NCBI GenBank assembly: GCA_018806985.1
Contig: JADANN010000420.1
Span: forward strand, 1,582,501-1,646,500
Length of the DNA: 64,000 nucleotides
DNA from: Angiostrongylus vasorum
Taxonomy: Eukaryota; Nematoda; Chromadorea; Rhabditida; Metastrongylidae
Direction of reading: 5' to 3'
In this document: positions 46,261 to 56,305 of the stretch, piece after piece
Position numbering within the stretch: the stretch's first letter is position 1
How the letters are laid out: the number at the start of each line of letters is the position of its first letter
The notes under the pieces: model-generated
What the model saw: the letters and a program-made list of their open reading frames with translations, nothing else
Databases searched by the model: none
Told to the model about the DNA's origin: nothing
Position numbers and translations under genes: made by a program

Positions 46261-47220
46261 ACTGTCTGAATACTCGCTGCTTCTTGTCCCGAATCGTGTC
46301 TCCATTCAATTTGTTTTTCCAAATATTTGTTTCGTGCATTTTCTTGTCAGCTTCATCCGTTTCTCGTTCGGTCGGCGTGTTCGCTGCACTTCTAGAGATC
46401 TCTATGCGTTCCACGCTGACCGCTTGTAGTCGTTCAGGGGTTTTTTCCGTGATGTATTCTTTATTTCACTTATATTTACTGTTTCCTTTACATTTAATCG
46501 TGACCATTTCCTTGTTGCTTCGTTGAAGTGCTCTTTTAACAATGTGCTATATCACTCTGTCATAAACGCCGCTCGGGTGCGATAATGACGTTTTTATACA
46601 ATTCCTTCTTTCGTTTTCGTCTTTCTCGGTCGTCTTTCGCCCAGAGTGAGTCCATTGGCTTTGACACTCAGAGGCGCTGGCGCCCATCCTATCTCTTTTT
46701 AATTCTTCACCATTCATATGCATGAATTACCTGTGATATATGCGCAATTATCGTTGTCTGTGATTATCAGTGAGCTCATATCACTGCTGCACTCTAATCG
46801 TTTCGAGAGTTCTTTCGTATTTCCAGGTGATACGAGTTTGCTGGTCCTACTGCGTTATTTATTGTTTGATTTGTAGCGGCACTTTTTTCTCAATGTGACA
46901 GCAATCTGATTGTTAACATAATCTAGAAACAAATCTCTTTCCCTGTTGCTACGTCGTTGTTCGAGCTAAGTTCCGTATCTAGACACCAGAAAGTCCACAA
47001 CTATAAAAAAGGAAAACGAACTGAGGGTGTCCTGCTACTTCAAGAAACGATATACGAAAAATTAGTGGACAGAGAACAGCATTTTGACCCAACCTCGTAC
47101 CGGGTCCATCAAACCCCTCATCGCTCTGTGGGCACAGAGCCGGTGCAAGTTGTTTGGAACCACCCCACTCCCTGCAATCCACTAAAGCGGGCAACTGACT
47201 CTAATGATGTGGGAGCACCC
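46261..47220. other. Region after the DB gene
   Basis: No further exon seen. T-rich stretches follow the stop at 46258-46260. A plus-strand ORF (46957-47223) has no recognisable domain and merges into repeat R4, so I do not call it. Confidence 0.35.
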
Positions 47221-47224
47221 TAGC

Positions 47225-47425
47225 ACAGCTATTTCAGGATTTGAGAGAGAACGAATTCGACTAACATTCAATGACATTTATGAGACCGAGATTCTCAAGC
47301 AGTAGTCGTAGCCACACGCAAGCACGAAGACCGTTGTGGATAATGGGTGGGTGGAAACGAGTCGAATGAAAGAAGTGCTGAAATCCGCATGTGAGGATAG
47401 GTCGTACAAAATAAAACTAAGCAAG
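47225..47425. repeat. Dispersed repeat R4
   Basis: GAGAACGAATTCGACTAACA, GGATAATGGGTGGGTGGAAA and CATGTGAGGATAGGTCGTAC follow the same order as in 13915-14190 and 48840-49145. Confidence 0.5.
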
Positions 47426-47797
47426 GAACAAATTGCTACTTAATTAAATACTTGAAGGGCCCGTTTTTCTTGAAAATTGGTGCGTGTGCACCACATTTCC
47501 TAATTTAACTGCTATCCTAGCGGTTTAGAAAGATTTTTCCTTGATTCATGAGCGACACGCACTGGCAAACCCACTTGATATCAGTTCGTCATCACAGCCA
47601 GCACTGTTACTTTTCGATTGGAAGAAGGTTCGCTACCTGGCGGCAAAGTCTTTTTACATTGGGGACTCTACTGGAGACATGAATTTCCAGATGCAAGTGG
47701 CTGTTCAGCACCGAAAACATCTACAGCTATAACAAAGCGGAATTGAAGTAGGGAACTAACGTATCACTGTAAATAACACAATATATTTATCACCTGT

Positions 47798-48003
47798 AGT
47801 TCCGGTGATCGTCGAGGTGACTCGAGCGGGGCCCACTAAATCTTCCATTTTTCCCTGTCCCGTGCAAGAGCAGCCCAGTGGGTTCTGCTCGTCTAGGAAC
47901 TCGTTGAGCATCGTATCTTTCTTCTAGGCTTTTCGTGAAGAAATCTGACCATCAGGTTGGCGGTCTTGCTGTTGTGCATTTGACATCTCGAGGAATCCAG
48001 TCA
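47798..48003 (-). mobile_element. RTE 3' end fragment
   Basis: Minus-strand C-terminal region of the same RTE family as 3010-5590 and 50420-51030. Shared plus-strand words are GTTCTGCTCGTCTAGGAACT, GTCGAGGTGACTCGAGCGG and TTGCTGTTGTGCATTTGACA. Confidence 0.7.
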
Positions 48004-48008
48004 CCACG

Positions 48009-48262
48009 TTGGAAACCACGAGTCATTTCGTAAACTGTGTCACCCGACCTCGTGGTACTTGGCGACTGATTGCAATGGACGCAGAAGAATGCTCCACTCG
48101 TCGACGTCATATGTCGCAGTTATTATTCCGGCTCTATTCATTCGAGGAAAAGCAAAAGGTAAGCCATATGTTTCGTCCGAAATTCTTGTGAAAAGCTGTG
48201 ACCACGAGACTCGGATCATCGGCTCTGATGATGACGAAGACGGAGAGACGTTAGCCGAATAA
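48009..48262 (+). CDS. Possible exon(s), strand uncertain
   Basis: Two overlapping plus-strand frames look coding. One ends at an excellent donor (CAAAAG, GTAAGC at 48158) after TRPRGTWRLIAMDAEE and LLFRLYSFEEKQK. The other runs AVIIPALFIRGKAKGKPY to the acidic SDDDEDGETLAE and stops at 48260-48262, where AATAAA overlaps the stop codon. A long minus-strand frame also crosses the region, so strand and frame are not settled. No family is recognised. Confidence 0.25.
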
Positions 48263-48839
48263 AAGTTGTTTATCAACCTTGTGTAAGCTAACAATCTAAA
48301 ACATGTGACCATGAATTCAATGATTTTCTTGCTGGGTGTCAAAAACCATGATCATAACTTCACCGATGTTCACGTTTTTTTACATGGCATCCTGCAGAAT
48401 ACTTCACTGACAGCTCCATTCTTCTGGTTGTAATCTTTTGATTTGAATCAAGTGTTTATAGCAGTTTCCTCCTATGATGTCCAACTTGGTAGTCACCACA
48501 TCGAGTCAAGGAAGCCATTGAAGTGGAGCACCTCTTTCGATGATCTGAACTTTGACAACTTGGTGTTTACTGCAGTATAGATGGCATTCGATTACCAACG
48601 TTGATCGAAACCTTAGATTTCTTATCTCACTCAGGTTTACCTACAACAGAATACATCTATAAAACTTTCTAGCACCATACTCTTGACATCTCGATAATGT
48701 CATCCACCCTTTCTTTGCTAAATTGTTACTTTATTCCTTAAATTGTTTCGTACTAATATTTCTGAGAATTAAAGACAAAGATTAAGTTATTATCACATTA
48801 TTTCCAACGTAGGGAGAATAGGTAAGTGCAATGAGCTCA

Positions 48840-49145
48840 CCCAAGCCTCTCATCCCTCTGGGGACGGGAAACTGGTAGCATACTTGTACAGGAATAGCTC
48901 ATCTCTGCATTCCAAGTGGAAAACGAAAACGCTCTGGCCTGGCTATTACAGGACTTAAAGGAGAATCGAATCGACCAGCATTGAACGACATTAATAAAAA
49001 AAGGCGACAATCGTGAAAAAACAGCCGAAACCACACGCTAAAAGTTCAAAAAACACCGTCGATGGTGAATGCGAGGAAACGAGCTCACCAAGAAGTGTTA
49101 TGACCTGCAAAGTAGGTGTGAAGACGAATCGTGTAAAAGAAGAAT
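48840..49145. repeat. Dispersed repeat R4
   Basis: Starts with a SINE-A-like piece (CATCCCTCTGGGGACGGGAA), then GGCCTGGCTATTACAGGAC, GGAGAATCGAATCGACC, and ends GTGAAGACGAATCGTGTAAA. The longest R4 copy. Confidence 0.55.
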
Positions 49146-49429
49146 AAAAGTAATTCCCAAAGTAACCCCAATAATCGCAAACTTTGACCATACATTGTTG
49201 GATACCATAGGACGAAAGACGATCCTGATGGACCAAATCTTCTTAGCCTAATTTGCTTCGCTGCTTGAAATAGCAGTTTCAATAAAAAACAAAAGCGAAG
49301 AATTGCTGCTGCTGCCTAGAAGGCTCCATACAATCAGGATTTCATCGTCATAGAATAGTAAAGCTTGCAACATAAATGAGAGCAACAGGAGGGATGAATT
49401 GCAAAGAAGAAGAAGAGAAGGTAACCACA

Positions 49430-49870
49430 TAAAGAAATTTGCCAGTCACCTACAAAGCACGAATGATGTCTTCTGAAACTTAACTGGCCCTCACAATTTC
49501 TAGCCGAAATGCGCAGCGCAGTTCCTTGAAGCTCTTCACATCTTCGAGACATAGCGTGGACACAATATATCGATAGCAAATGTGGATGGTTGGTCAAATA
49601 ATGAGAAGACCAGATGACAGATAAGTCTAAAGAATCGTGGAGTAGGATCTAACAGAATGCAAGCGCCCATCGGAAAATCGTCTACATAAGGTATAAAGTG
49701 TTTGTGGCTCAAGTCAACCATCCGCGTTCGCAGATGAGAGCTACTCGCAGATCACAGCACACCTTCCGCGGACGTTAACATGTCCGATGCAGATCTTCTC
49801 AATGACGACGACTACGCCAAATGGAGGAAGTGCTCGGGTCCTCGCTGCCCGCGAAGGCGAGCCATCCAAT
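49430..49870 (+). mobile_element. 3' fragment of the second RTE family
   Basis: ACGAATGATGTCTTCTGAAA, CACATCTTCGAGACATAGCG, CGCCCATCGGAAAATCGTCT and GCAGATGAGAGC align with 63590-63850. Non-coding in its present state. Confidence 0.6.
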
Positions 49871-50419
49871 TATCGAAGGAAGGAAAGCGGCATATTAGCA
49901 AATATCTATAGATTCTAAATATTTTTATTTGGGCAATTTTCTAAACGATTGAGCTAACAAGAGGTTGGCATCTTGCTAAGATCTTGGGTTTATCAAGAAC
50001 ATTTTCTTTGAAGTTAAATCAAAACATTGTCGAATGCTGCTAGCGTGATTCCATTCGCCTACCGCTTGGTTTAATATGAATGACATTGGCGGGGAAGCAA
50101 GTTTTGTGTGGTTCATGGACATCTTCCATTAAGCTGTCCTTCTGAATACACTTACAGTTGCCACAGGACTTCAGAGGCCTATCATTTCGCAATAATAACG
50201 AAGTGTCAGAGAACGTTGCGAACACTTCTGCAAGCCTCTGCAGGCAGATTCAGAGCATTAATGCTGCTGTTCTCTCCTTCAGATATTCTTTCATCAATTC
50301 TACGTATAGACTTATAGACTCAGATATAAATGACTATTTAACAGCATTCAGAACGATTCTACACTGACGTATAGGATTGGTTTCGTTTGCCCCATTAACG
50401 CTCAACGGAACGAATATCT

Positions 50420-51030
50420 CCGAATGCTCCAGTTATGTCTATCTAAGTCTGGAAATCAATATGATGAACGACTTAGCTCCACAGTCCAGATAAACGACTT
50501 TCAAGAGCATCGAGGATGTAGTGAAAAGGACAAAGAACACCCAACTCCGTGCCCACCTTTTCGACTTAACGGTACTTCCTGCTCTAACGTATGCGTCAGA
50601 AACCTGGTGGCTGCGTAAGCAGGATGAAAGATCACTCAGCGTTATCGAACGCGCAGTCGAAAGGACGATGCTAGCAGTATCCCGTGTCGCACAAGTAAGG
50701 GATAGGATCTGCAGCTCCGATCTGCATACGCCATACAGCCGAAGATAAGATGGGTGGTCACGTAATGCATATGAACGACAAGCGATAGACAAAAGCGGTT
50801 GGTGACTGGATTCCTCGGGATGTCAAATGCACAACAGCAAGACCGCTGACCTGATAGTCAGAGTTCTTCACAAAAAGCTTAGAAGAAAGATATGATGCTC
50901 GACGAATCCGTAGAGCGAGCAGAACCCACTGGGCTACTTTTACACGGCGACAAGGAAAAATGGAAGATTTACTGGCGTCCGCTCGAGTCACTCGACGACC
51001 AACGGGTCTACGGGTGATACAGGTGACAGG
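50420..51030 (+). mobile_element. RTE C-terminal fragment
   Basis: Relatively intact codons: VKRTKNTQLRAHLFDLTVLP, ALTYASETWWLRKQDERSLS and VIERAVERTMLAVSRVAQVR, all typical of the region after RTE reverse transcriptase. The end near 51025 shows short repeats (CAGGTGACAGGTGATAC), as often seen at RTE 3' ends. It is 5' truncated, as usual for LINE insertions. Confidence 0.85.
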
Positions 51031-51039
51031 TGATACAAC

Positions 51040-51235
51040 CATAATGATGCTAAGATATTTGCAAAACTCCGGACCCGGTGATGAAAAAACTCCGGTGTGG
51101 TGGTGAACGCGCTAGCCCCCAGAAAGGGTAATAGAGCGTTCGTTCCACACCGCAGACACTTGGAGACTTGCGGTCCGGACTTTTGCAAATATCTCCGCAT
51201 GATTCTGGTTGTGTTTCACATAATACTGTGCTGTG
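51040..51235 (+). repeat. SINE family B
   Basis: GTGTGGTGGTGAACGCGCTA, the broken hairpin CCGCAGACACTTGGAGACTTGC and TTTTGCAAATATCTCCGC. It directly follows the RTE fragment. Confidence 0.75.
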
Positions 51236-51334
51236 AAGAATTGTAGTAGCCAGCAAATAAAAGTTAGCAATTTTACTTCACTTATTTACTTTACATGGTC
51301 CGCCATCACATCTACTCTTCGGCTCTCAGCACTT

Positions 51335-51605
51335 CTTGCGTTCGACTCATTTTACTCGCACTAATCGTCCACAATGGGCAAATGGTCTTCGAACACTTCC
51401 CGTGTTGTTTCATCTGCTGTTTGAGGATTTCGTCTTCTTTATGAATGTCCTACAATACCGGTGCAGCCGACTCTATTCGCTTGGGGACAGTCAAGCTAGG
51501 GCGTTCCCACGTGAGTTGGAGGAGAGCGTTGGCACCGGAATAGAACTAGCGCCTTTGCTTCTCGATCGATAGCATCACCAACCACTGCGCTACCTCCATT
51601 TCTAG
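51335..51605 (-). repeat. tRNA-derived SINE, family D
   Basis: The minus-strand head GGAGGTAGCGCAGTGGTTGG has a clear A box, with a B-box-like AGTTCTATTCC further on. The body is shared with 45285-45500. Confidence 0.75.
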
Positions 51606-51639
51606 CGGGAATAAGATCCTGTTTATTCTGCCCTTCATT

Positions 51640-52500
51640 TCAAATTAAATAACTGCAGATATAAAACGTTGCTTAAGAAGGGCCGATGAAGAGAATTAGG
51701 CTACAATCATCAAGCACTCTCAGACGTAAGTTGGTATGTAACTGCCTATATACGTCTATGGACAAGGCAAAAACTGCATAATATCCCTGAGATAGTGATT
51801 GTGCGAGTTCGGATACCATTTATCTCATCTTACTCTTGCAAACCTTGCAGCTACGAATGCACTGGCGAAACGGGTAGACCAGCAACCGTATAAAAGAACA
51901 TCTAGTCGACAAACTTCAAGTCGAGCCAAATAGTCCACTAGGAGCGCATAGGACACGAAGACATAACGGAGAAGACTTTGAACTAAAAAATCACTATCGT
52001 CCCACACGAATCTAGAACATCAGCACATAGTTCTTGCAGCGTTCTGGAATAATTTCAAAAACCTAAAAATTAACTGCAAGGAGTGCCTTGTGATCAGAGG
52101 CGGCCTCGCGTCGTCCCTCAGGCTCAATTTCTGACCTGAGCAAGATACACTCTTCGCCCACGCGCAGGACTGTGCGGTTGGTCTCTATTAAATGGCTGGA
52201 TTTGCAAGGAACAAAACGGTCTTCGAAAGAAACTGTTTATTTTGCGAATGAAAATTCACGTATCGCATTCTCTCTGCTGAGGTCATGAGGTCCTCGTCTG
52301 CTGTTTGGCTGAGTAAACTGCATGTCAGTCTGGTCTCTCCATGCTCTGAATAAGGCAAAACCGCCGAAATGTCAGCTATTGTGTGTTCATAAATGCTGTA
52401 ACAACAACCTCGTGTCCGCTCTTCAAGAAAACAATAAGTTATTGATCAGTGCCGATTTCAAAAGAAAAACAGTCTTGGGATTTGCTATAGTCACTTTATT
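51640..52500 (+). mobile_element. 3' half of a decayed PLE
   Basis: RT C-terminal traces (51660-51780), nuclease relic (51840-52090, with TGGCGAAACGGGTAGACC and CACTAGGAGCGCATAGGAC), then a terminal repeat with hammerhead relic (52339-52379) and a worn ORF start (TTGATCAGTGCCG at about 52441-52453). All frames are broken. It lies just beyond the 3' end of the POP4 gene, and its plus-strand CTTTATTTTT (about 52495) may supply a minus-strand AATAAA to that gene. Confidence 0.7.
52339..52379 (+). ncRNA. Hammerhead-like motif, degraded
   Basis: CTCTGAATAAGGCAAAACCG, then CCGAAATGTCAGCTATT. CTGA and GAAA are kept, stem II is shortened to GGC / GCC, and stem I is only partly paired. Confidence 0.45.
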
Positions 52501-52610
52501 TTTACGTGTTTCTTTATCCATGAAACAATATTTGAGGCGCTGTACATACTCAATATGACTCATCAAAACATATTGAGACATAAAACACTCTCAAGCAGGT
52601 ATGTTAACAT

Positions 52611-55190
52611 TCATCTGATAAAGAATGGAAGTGCAACACGTAGGCGATGCTTTTTGCCTCGTAGGGATGGCTTATACCTCATCGCATCACCGAACAACGT
52701 AAAAATTCGTCCATCAAGTACGAATTGTAATGCGGTACCTCGTTTAGGAATCACTGAAAAAGTGTTCGATTAAATACCTAGAACTAAACCGCACTGAGAA
52801 CGTGGGACAAATTAACCTTTAAATAGCTCGAACATTCCTTTAGCCCCATGAACACCTCTTCAACCACGTTTATAGCCTTGGAGAAGTGATTGCAACACAC
52901 AACAGAATTTTGCGTGAGTAGCCGCAATACGAGTAATGCATTGAACAACAAGTTCCCAAACTTCTTGAGCCTCTTTTGTGGTATATGTCAGCGGAATCCA
53001 ACTCATCCCCTTCTCGTGGGCTTGACGTCTCGAATACATGATTTTGCTAGTTCTGTAGATTTTTTCACAATTTTACTGACAACTTCAATAAATAAACAAA
53101 TCTTGCACAACTTGTGCCGTTCACCTCAGAGGGCACTGTTAATCAAATATAAGTGGGCAATAAGTTCTCAAACCTAATTGAATTATTTTGGACCGATCAT
53201 AAATGTGTTGATACTGTTACAGTACACAAATTGAACACTTTTTAATATAAGTCCTTACAACAGAGGTCCAGCAGTTAAGAGTTATACGAAAATGAAGAGC
53301 TCCCACTCACCTACATATTTGTCTTGCTTAGTAATCAGCTGAAATGTCTGTCGAGTCTCAAGCACTATTATACCAACGATTCCAATCTAAATTTGCTTCT
53401 ACAGGAACTTCTGCCTCGTCTCTTCTGCCAGAAACGCCATGGTAGTCCGCTTTCAACAATCTTTCGTCTAGAACCTGTTCTCGATCTCCAATCAAACCAC
53501 GAAAGTAATCACACCACATCTTGTACAACGGCTCCACTTGTTCATACCTACAATATCCCAATTCCAACCAGAACCAGAAGTGCTTCATTTTTAACAATCA
53601 ACCATTGACAGTCGCTTTACAATCCATTTCTTACCATTTTAAAGAGAACAAAAGGAGACAAGTTTCCAAAAATTTTAGGCTGATTTCGATGAAAAACTTC
53701 ATTCCTTGTTTTCAGTGTACACTTCAAAAAGTACAAAAGGTTCAATCTTGCTTTGAGAAAGAGGGAAGTCCAACAATACAAGGAGTTGCTCAAAAAATTT
53801 GCGACGATACTAGCTTTTCAATGACTGTCAGTAACCTTCTCGTAACTGGAGTACTTGGAAATACAAGGATGGTGGGGCTGCTTTGCTGCTCAACATTTTA
53901 GTCTGCAACGAACTCTCGACACCAGCGGCAAAAAATGCAAGCAGATTTTCAGATAATTACTCTAGTCTGTTGCACCATAACCTCCTACCAAATTTCGTTC
54001 GAATCGTGTGGATTTTCTCTCCAGAGTTTCACTGTACTCATAACTTTCTATCGAAGCATACTGGAAGTTTCAAATAGTCGCAAGTGAACCACTTCAACAA
54101 TGTCACCTCTTTATCAGGGGTCAACCTCTTAACTAACTATAATCCAAGAAAAAAGTGGCTACAACCGCGAAAAAGAATTGCCGGGAACTTTGATTACTCG
54201 CATGTACCATCATTCTAAATGATGTACATAATTTTTCCAAAAACCTACCTTCACAATTAACTTGTAGAAAACAAATTTTCAAAAAGGAAAAAAAGCGGAA
54301 TGCCAATTCTTGACATTGCTGACGCAAATGCAGCTGTCGCAAACAACAATGATGAATACCTTAAGGACACCCTCGTGCACTGTTACACATAATCTCACTT
54401 ACTAACTCAGAATGAGTCCATGTGACTCATTTGCCTTGGCTGTTTATTTTGCAGCATAGAATTCTGTTTACTGAATTCCTTATTCATTCGATAACTCACC
54501 CTACGCAGATATTTCGTTCTCCGCAGATCCTGAGGAAAACTGCATCCCACACAAAATAATACTTGCATACTTGGTAGACACTCCTTAGCGAGTAGTTTGG
54601 ATTCTAGCATATTTTATTAAATATGAAATATTAATTGAAGTCAAATCCAACAACTCAGAGTGGGGTTTCGGGCCTATTGGTTTGTCAGTGGCTTCTCTGA
54701 GAAGGTTGCTGAATGTGTTCACGAAACATCGAAAGATGCATAAACGAACACAAAGGATATGTAAAACATAAAGGAAACGACAGGAACATGGGAAAATATG
54801 TGGAGAAATCCAAACATAGAACGAAAATTACAAAAACGACAGACCCAGCCATTGGGCGACAGGGATGATACCATTAGTCAAAATCATCTCATACTGAGTG
54901 CGGCCACTAATAAATGCTCGCTGTACTAGGCACCACCCATATAAAATTAGCCATCGAAACCATTGAGTTAAATGGCTGTATTGCTCGAGATAGGGGCCTC
55001 AAGCAAAAAATTCGAAGCACAAAAAAAAACGTCATGTATTCACCACACACCTCATCAACTTCTTATCTTCCACTGTTAGCGAACTTCTAGTGAAATTCGT
55101 CTTTTTAAACCTCTTCGGATTCCGTTTACACGAAACCGCTTTGTTTAGATGGAGGACACCCAAGCGACGCACCTCATCTTCATTTCCCAT
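52611..55190 (-). CDS. pop4: Ribonuclease P/MRP protein subunit POP4 (Rpp29)
   Basis: RNA-binding subunit of RNase P and RNase MRP, needed in the nucleus for tRNA 5' processing and rRNA maturation. Minus-strand exons join in phase. Exon 1 is 55190-55051 (MGNEDEVRRLGVLHLNKAV, then SLTVEDKKLMR; acceptor TTTATAG four bases before ATG). Next is 53547-53436 (YEQVEPLYKMWCDYFRGL, then LDERLLKADYHG). Then 53386-53311 (IGIVGIIVLETRQTFQLIT) and 52753-52611 (VIPKRGTALQFVLDGRIFTL, ending VALPFFIR, TGA). LLKADYHG, IVGIIVLET and VIPK are family hallmarks. About 13 residues normally found between HG and IG (a conserved strand of the fold) are absent across a 49-nt intron. A 30-nt mini-exon at 54529-54500 would also keep the frame between the first two exons. 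The product, about 156 residues, is shorter than human POP4 (about 220). Confidence 0.8.
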
Positions 55191-55399
55191 TTCGCTATAA
55201 ACTACAATAATATACTAATAAAGATTTGCTTAATTCAGAATTATATCACTAACAATACACGGAAGCTAATGAAAAACTGTAAAAAAAAATCATTTGTGAA
55301 AATATGGATCGGAGCGACATCTGAAATCCAAAAGGTCTAGAAGGAGTTATTTTGTTCACGATTCACTTCAACTCCGTCCAACTGACGTAAAATAAACTT

Positions 55400-55732
55400 C
55401 TAGGATAAAAAACAGGTTTTCTTTGGCCAACATAATAAATACTTAAAACCCACTAAACCGACCGAAACACAGAGAACATGATCATAATCACTAGAAAATA
55501 GGTTCGTGTTTAATTCGTCCTCATGCCCATCCAATACGTAGAGCCGACAAGCAACTCTCGACAGACAATAGTCAGAATATGATGGAGTTTTTATTCTCAG
55601 AGAAGCGAGGAATTCAGGATAAGTGGTCACGGAAGCAAATAGTACATTCGGTGGCTTAATGACCACAACGTAAACGATGAGAGCAATTGAAAGAGGAGAA
55701 ATACGGATGAGAATAGTTCGGTAAAACCTCAT
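55400..55732 (-). CDS. Membrane-anchored ORF, unrecognised
   Basis: A 110-codon minus-strand frame beginning MRFYRTILIRISPLSIALIV. A basic start followed by a single hydrophobic segment (about residues 9-28) suggests a signal anchor. A luminal-looking region follows (YPEFLASLRIKTPSYSDYCL, then LDGHEDELNTNLF). A possible donor near residue 88 (CTCTGT, GTTTCG) would remove the last 22 codons, so this may be only the first exon. It lies between the ZC3H18-like gene (upstream) and POP4 (downstream) on the same strand, with gaps of about 570 and 210 bp. A type II membrane enzyme would fit the shape, but no family motif is visible. Confidence 0.45.
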   Translation of the reverse strand: MRFYRTILIRISPLSIALIVYVVVIKPPNVLFASVTTYPEFLASLRIKTPSYSDYCLSRVACRLYVLDGHEDELNTNLFSSDYDHVLCVSVGLVGFKYLLCWPKKTCFLS

Positions 55733-56305
55733 TAGGGTTGTTAATAAAATAAGACAACATTATAAACTAATGTAGGCACTGACTAGACAAATTGTTATAT
55801 CAAGACAAAACTGTGTAAATTATAAATAAAACAAACGGCCAGAATAAAGGATCAGAATGCCAGTTATACATTTGATCATTTGAGAGAAATAGGAAGCCTC
55901 ATCCTACTTTTCAAAACTCACTGTATTTAATTAATACAAACGAAACCAAAGAAAACAGGCATCATTACTTGTTACGTTTAAGAAAACTTTGAATTCTAAG
56001 AGATTCAAAAGATAGTTAGTGATCCAAACATAGTTTTCTCACTCTGAACCCTAGCCTTTCAGCACGTTCTAACCCCTTAAGACATAATAACATGGTAGTG
56101 ATAGAGAGCTAGCCAACCTCATTAAGATAGTCTTGATATATTGTTTCATTTCAATACTTTGCAAACGCCTTTCCGCTAACTCTTGATGTTTCAAACTGTA
56201 TAGCAATTTCAAAAACACATATTTCTACGGTGGGATTACATACAGACATGTTACTCCACCCATCCCTACTAAGTGAGAATTACTCAAGCCTTCCATGGTT
56301 TGGAT

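Noticed and set aside
53521..53901. 126-codon plus-strand ORF ending MVGLLCCSTF, with a strong TTGTTTTCAG acceptor inside
   Set aside because: It overlaps the POP4 exon on the opposite strand. The part after the acceptor looks somewhat coding, but no partner exon or domain was found, so I do not call it.
54500..54610. Two small minus-strand pieces (MLESKLLAKECLPSMQ and DLRRTKYLRR) as POP4 N-terminus
   Set aside because: Their phases do not lead into the YEQVEPLY exon, whereas the exon at 55051-55190 does. Only the 30-nt piece could be a cassette exon, in another frame.
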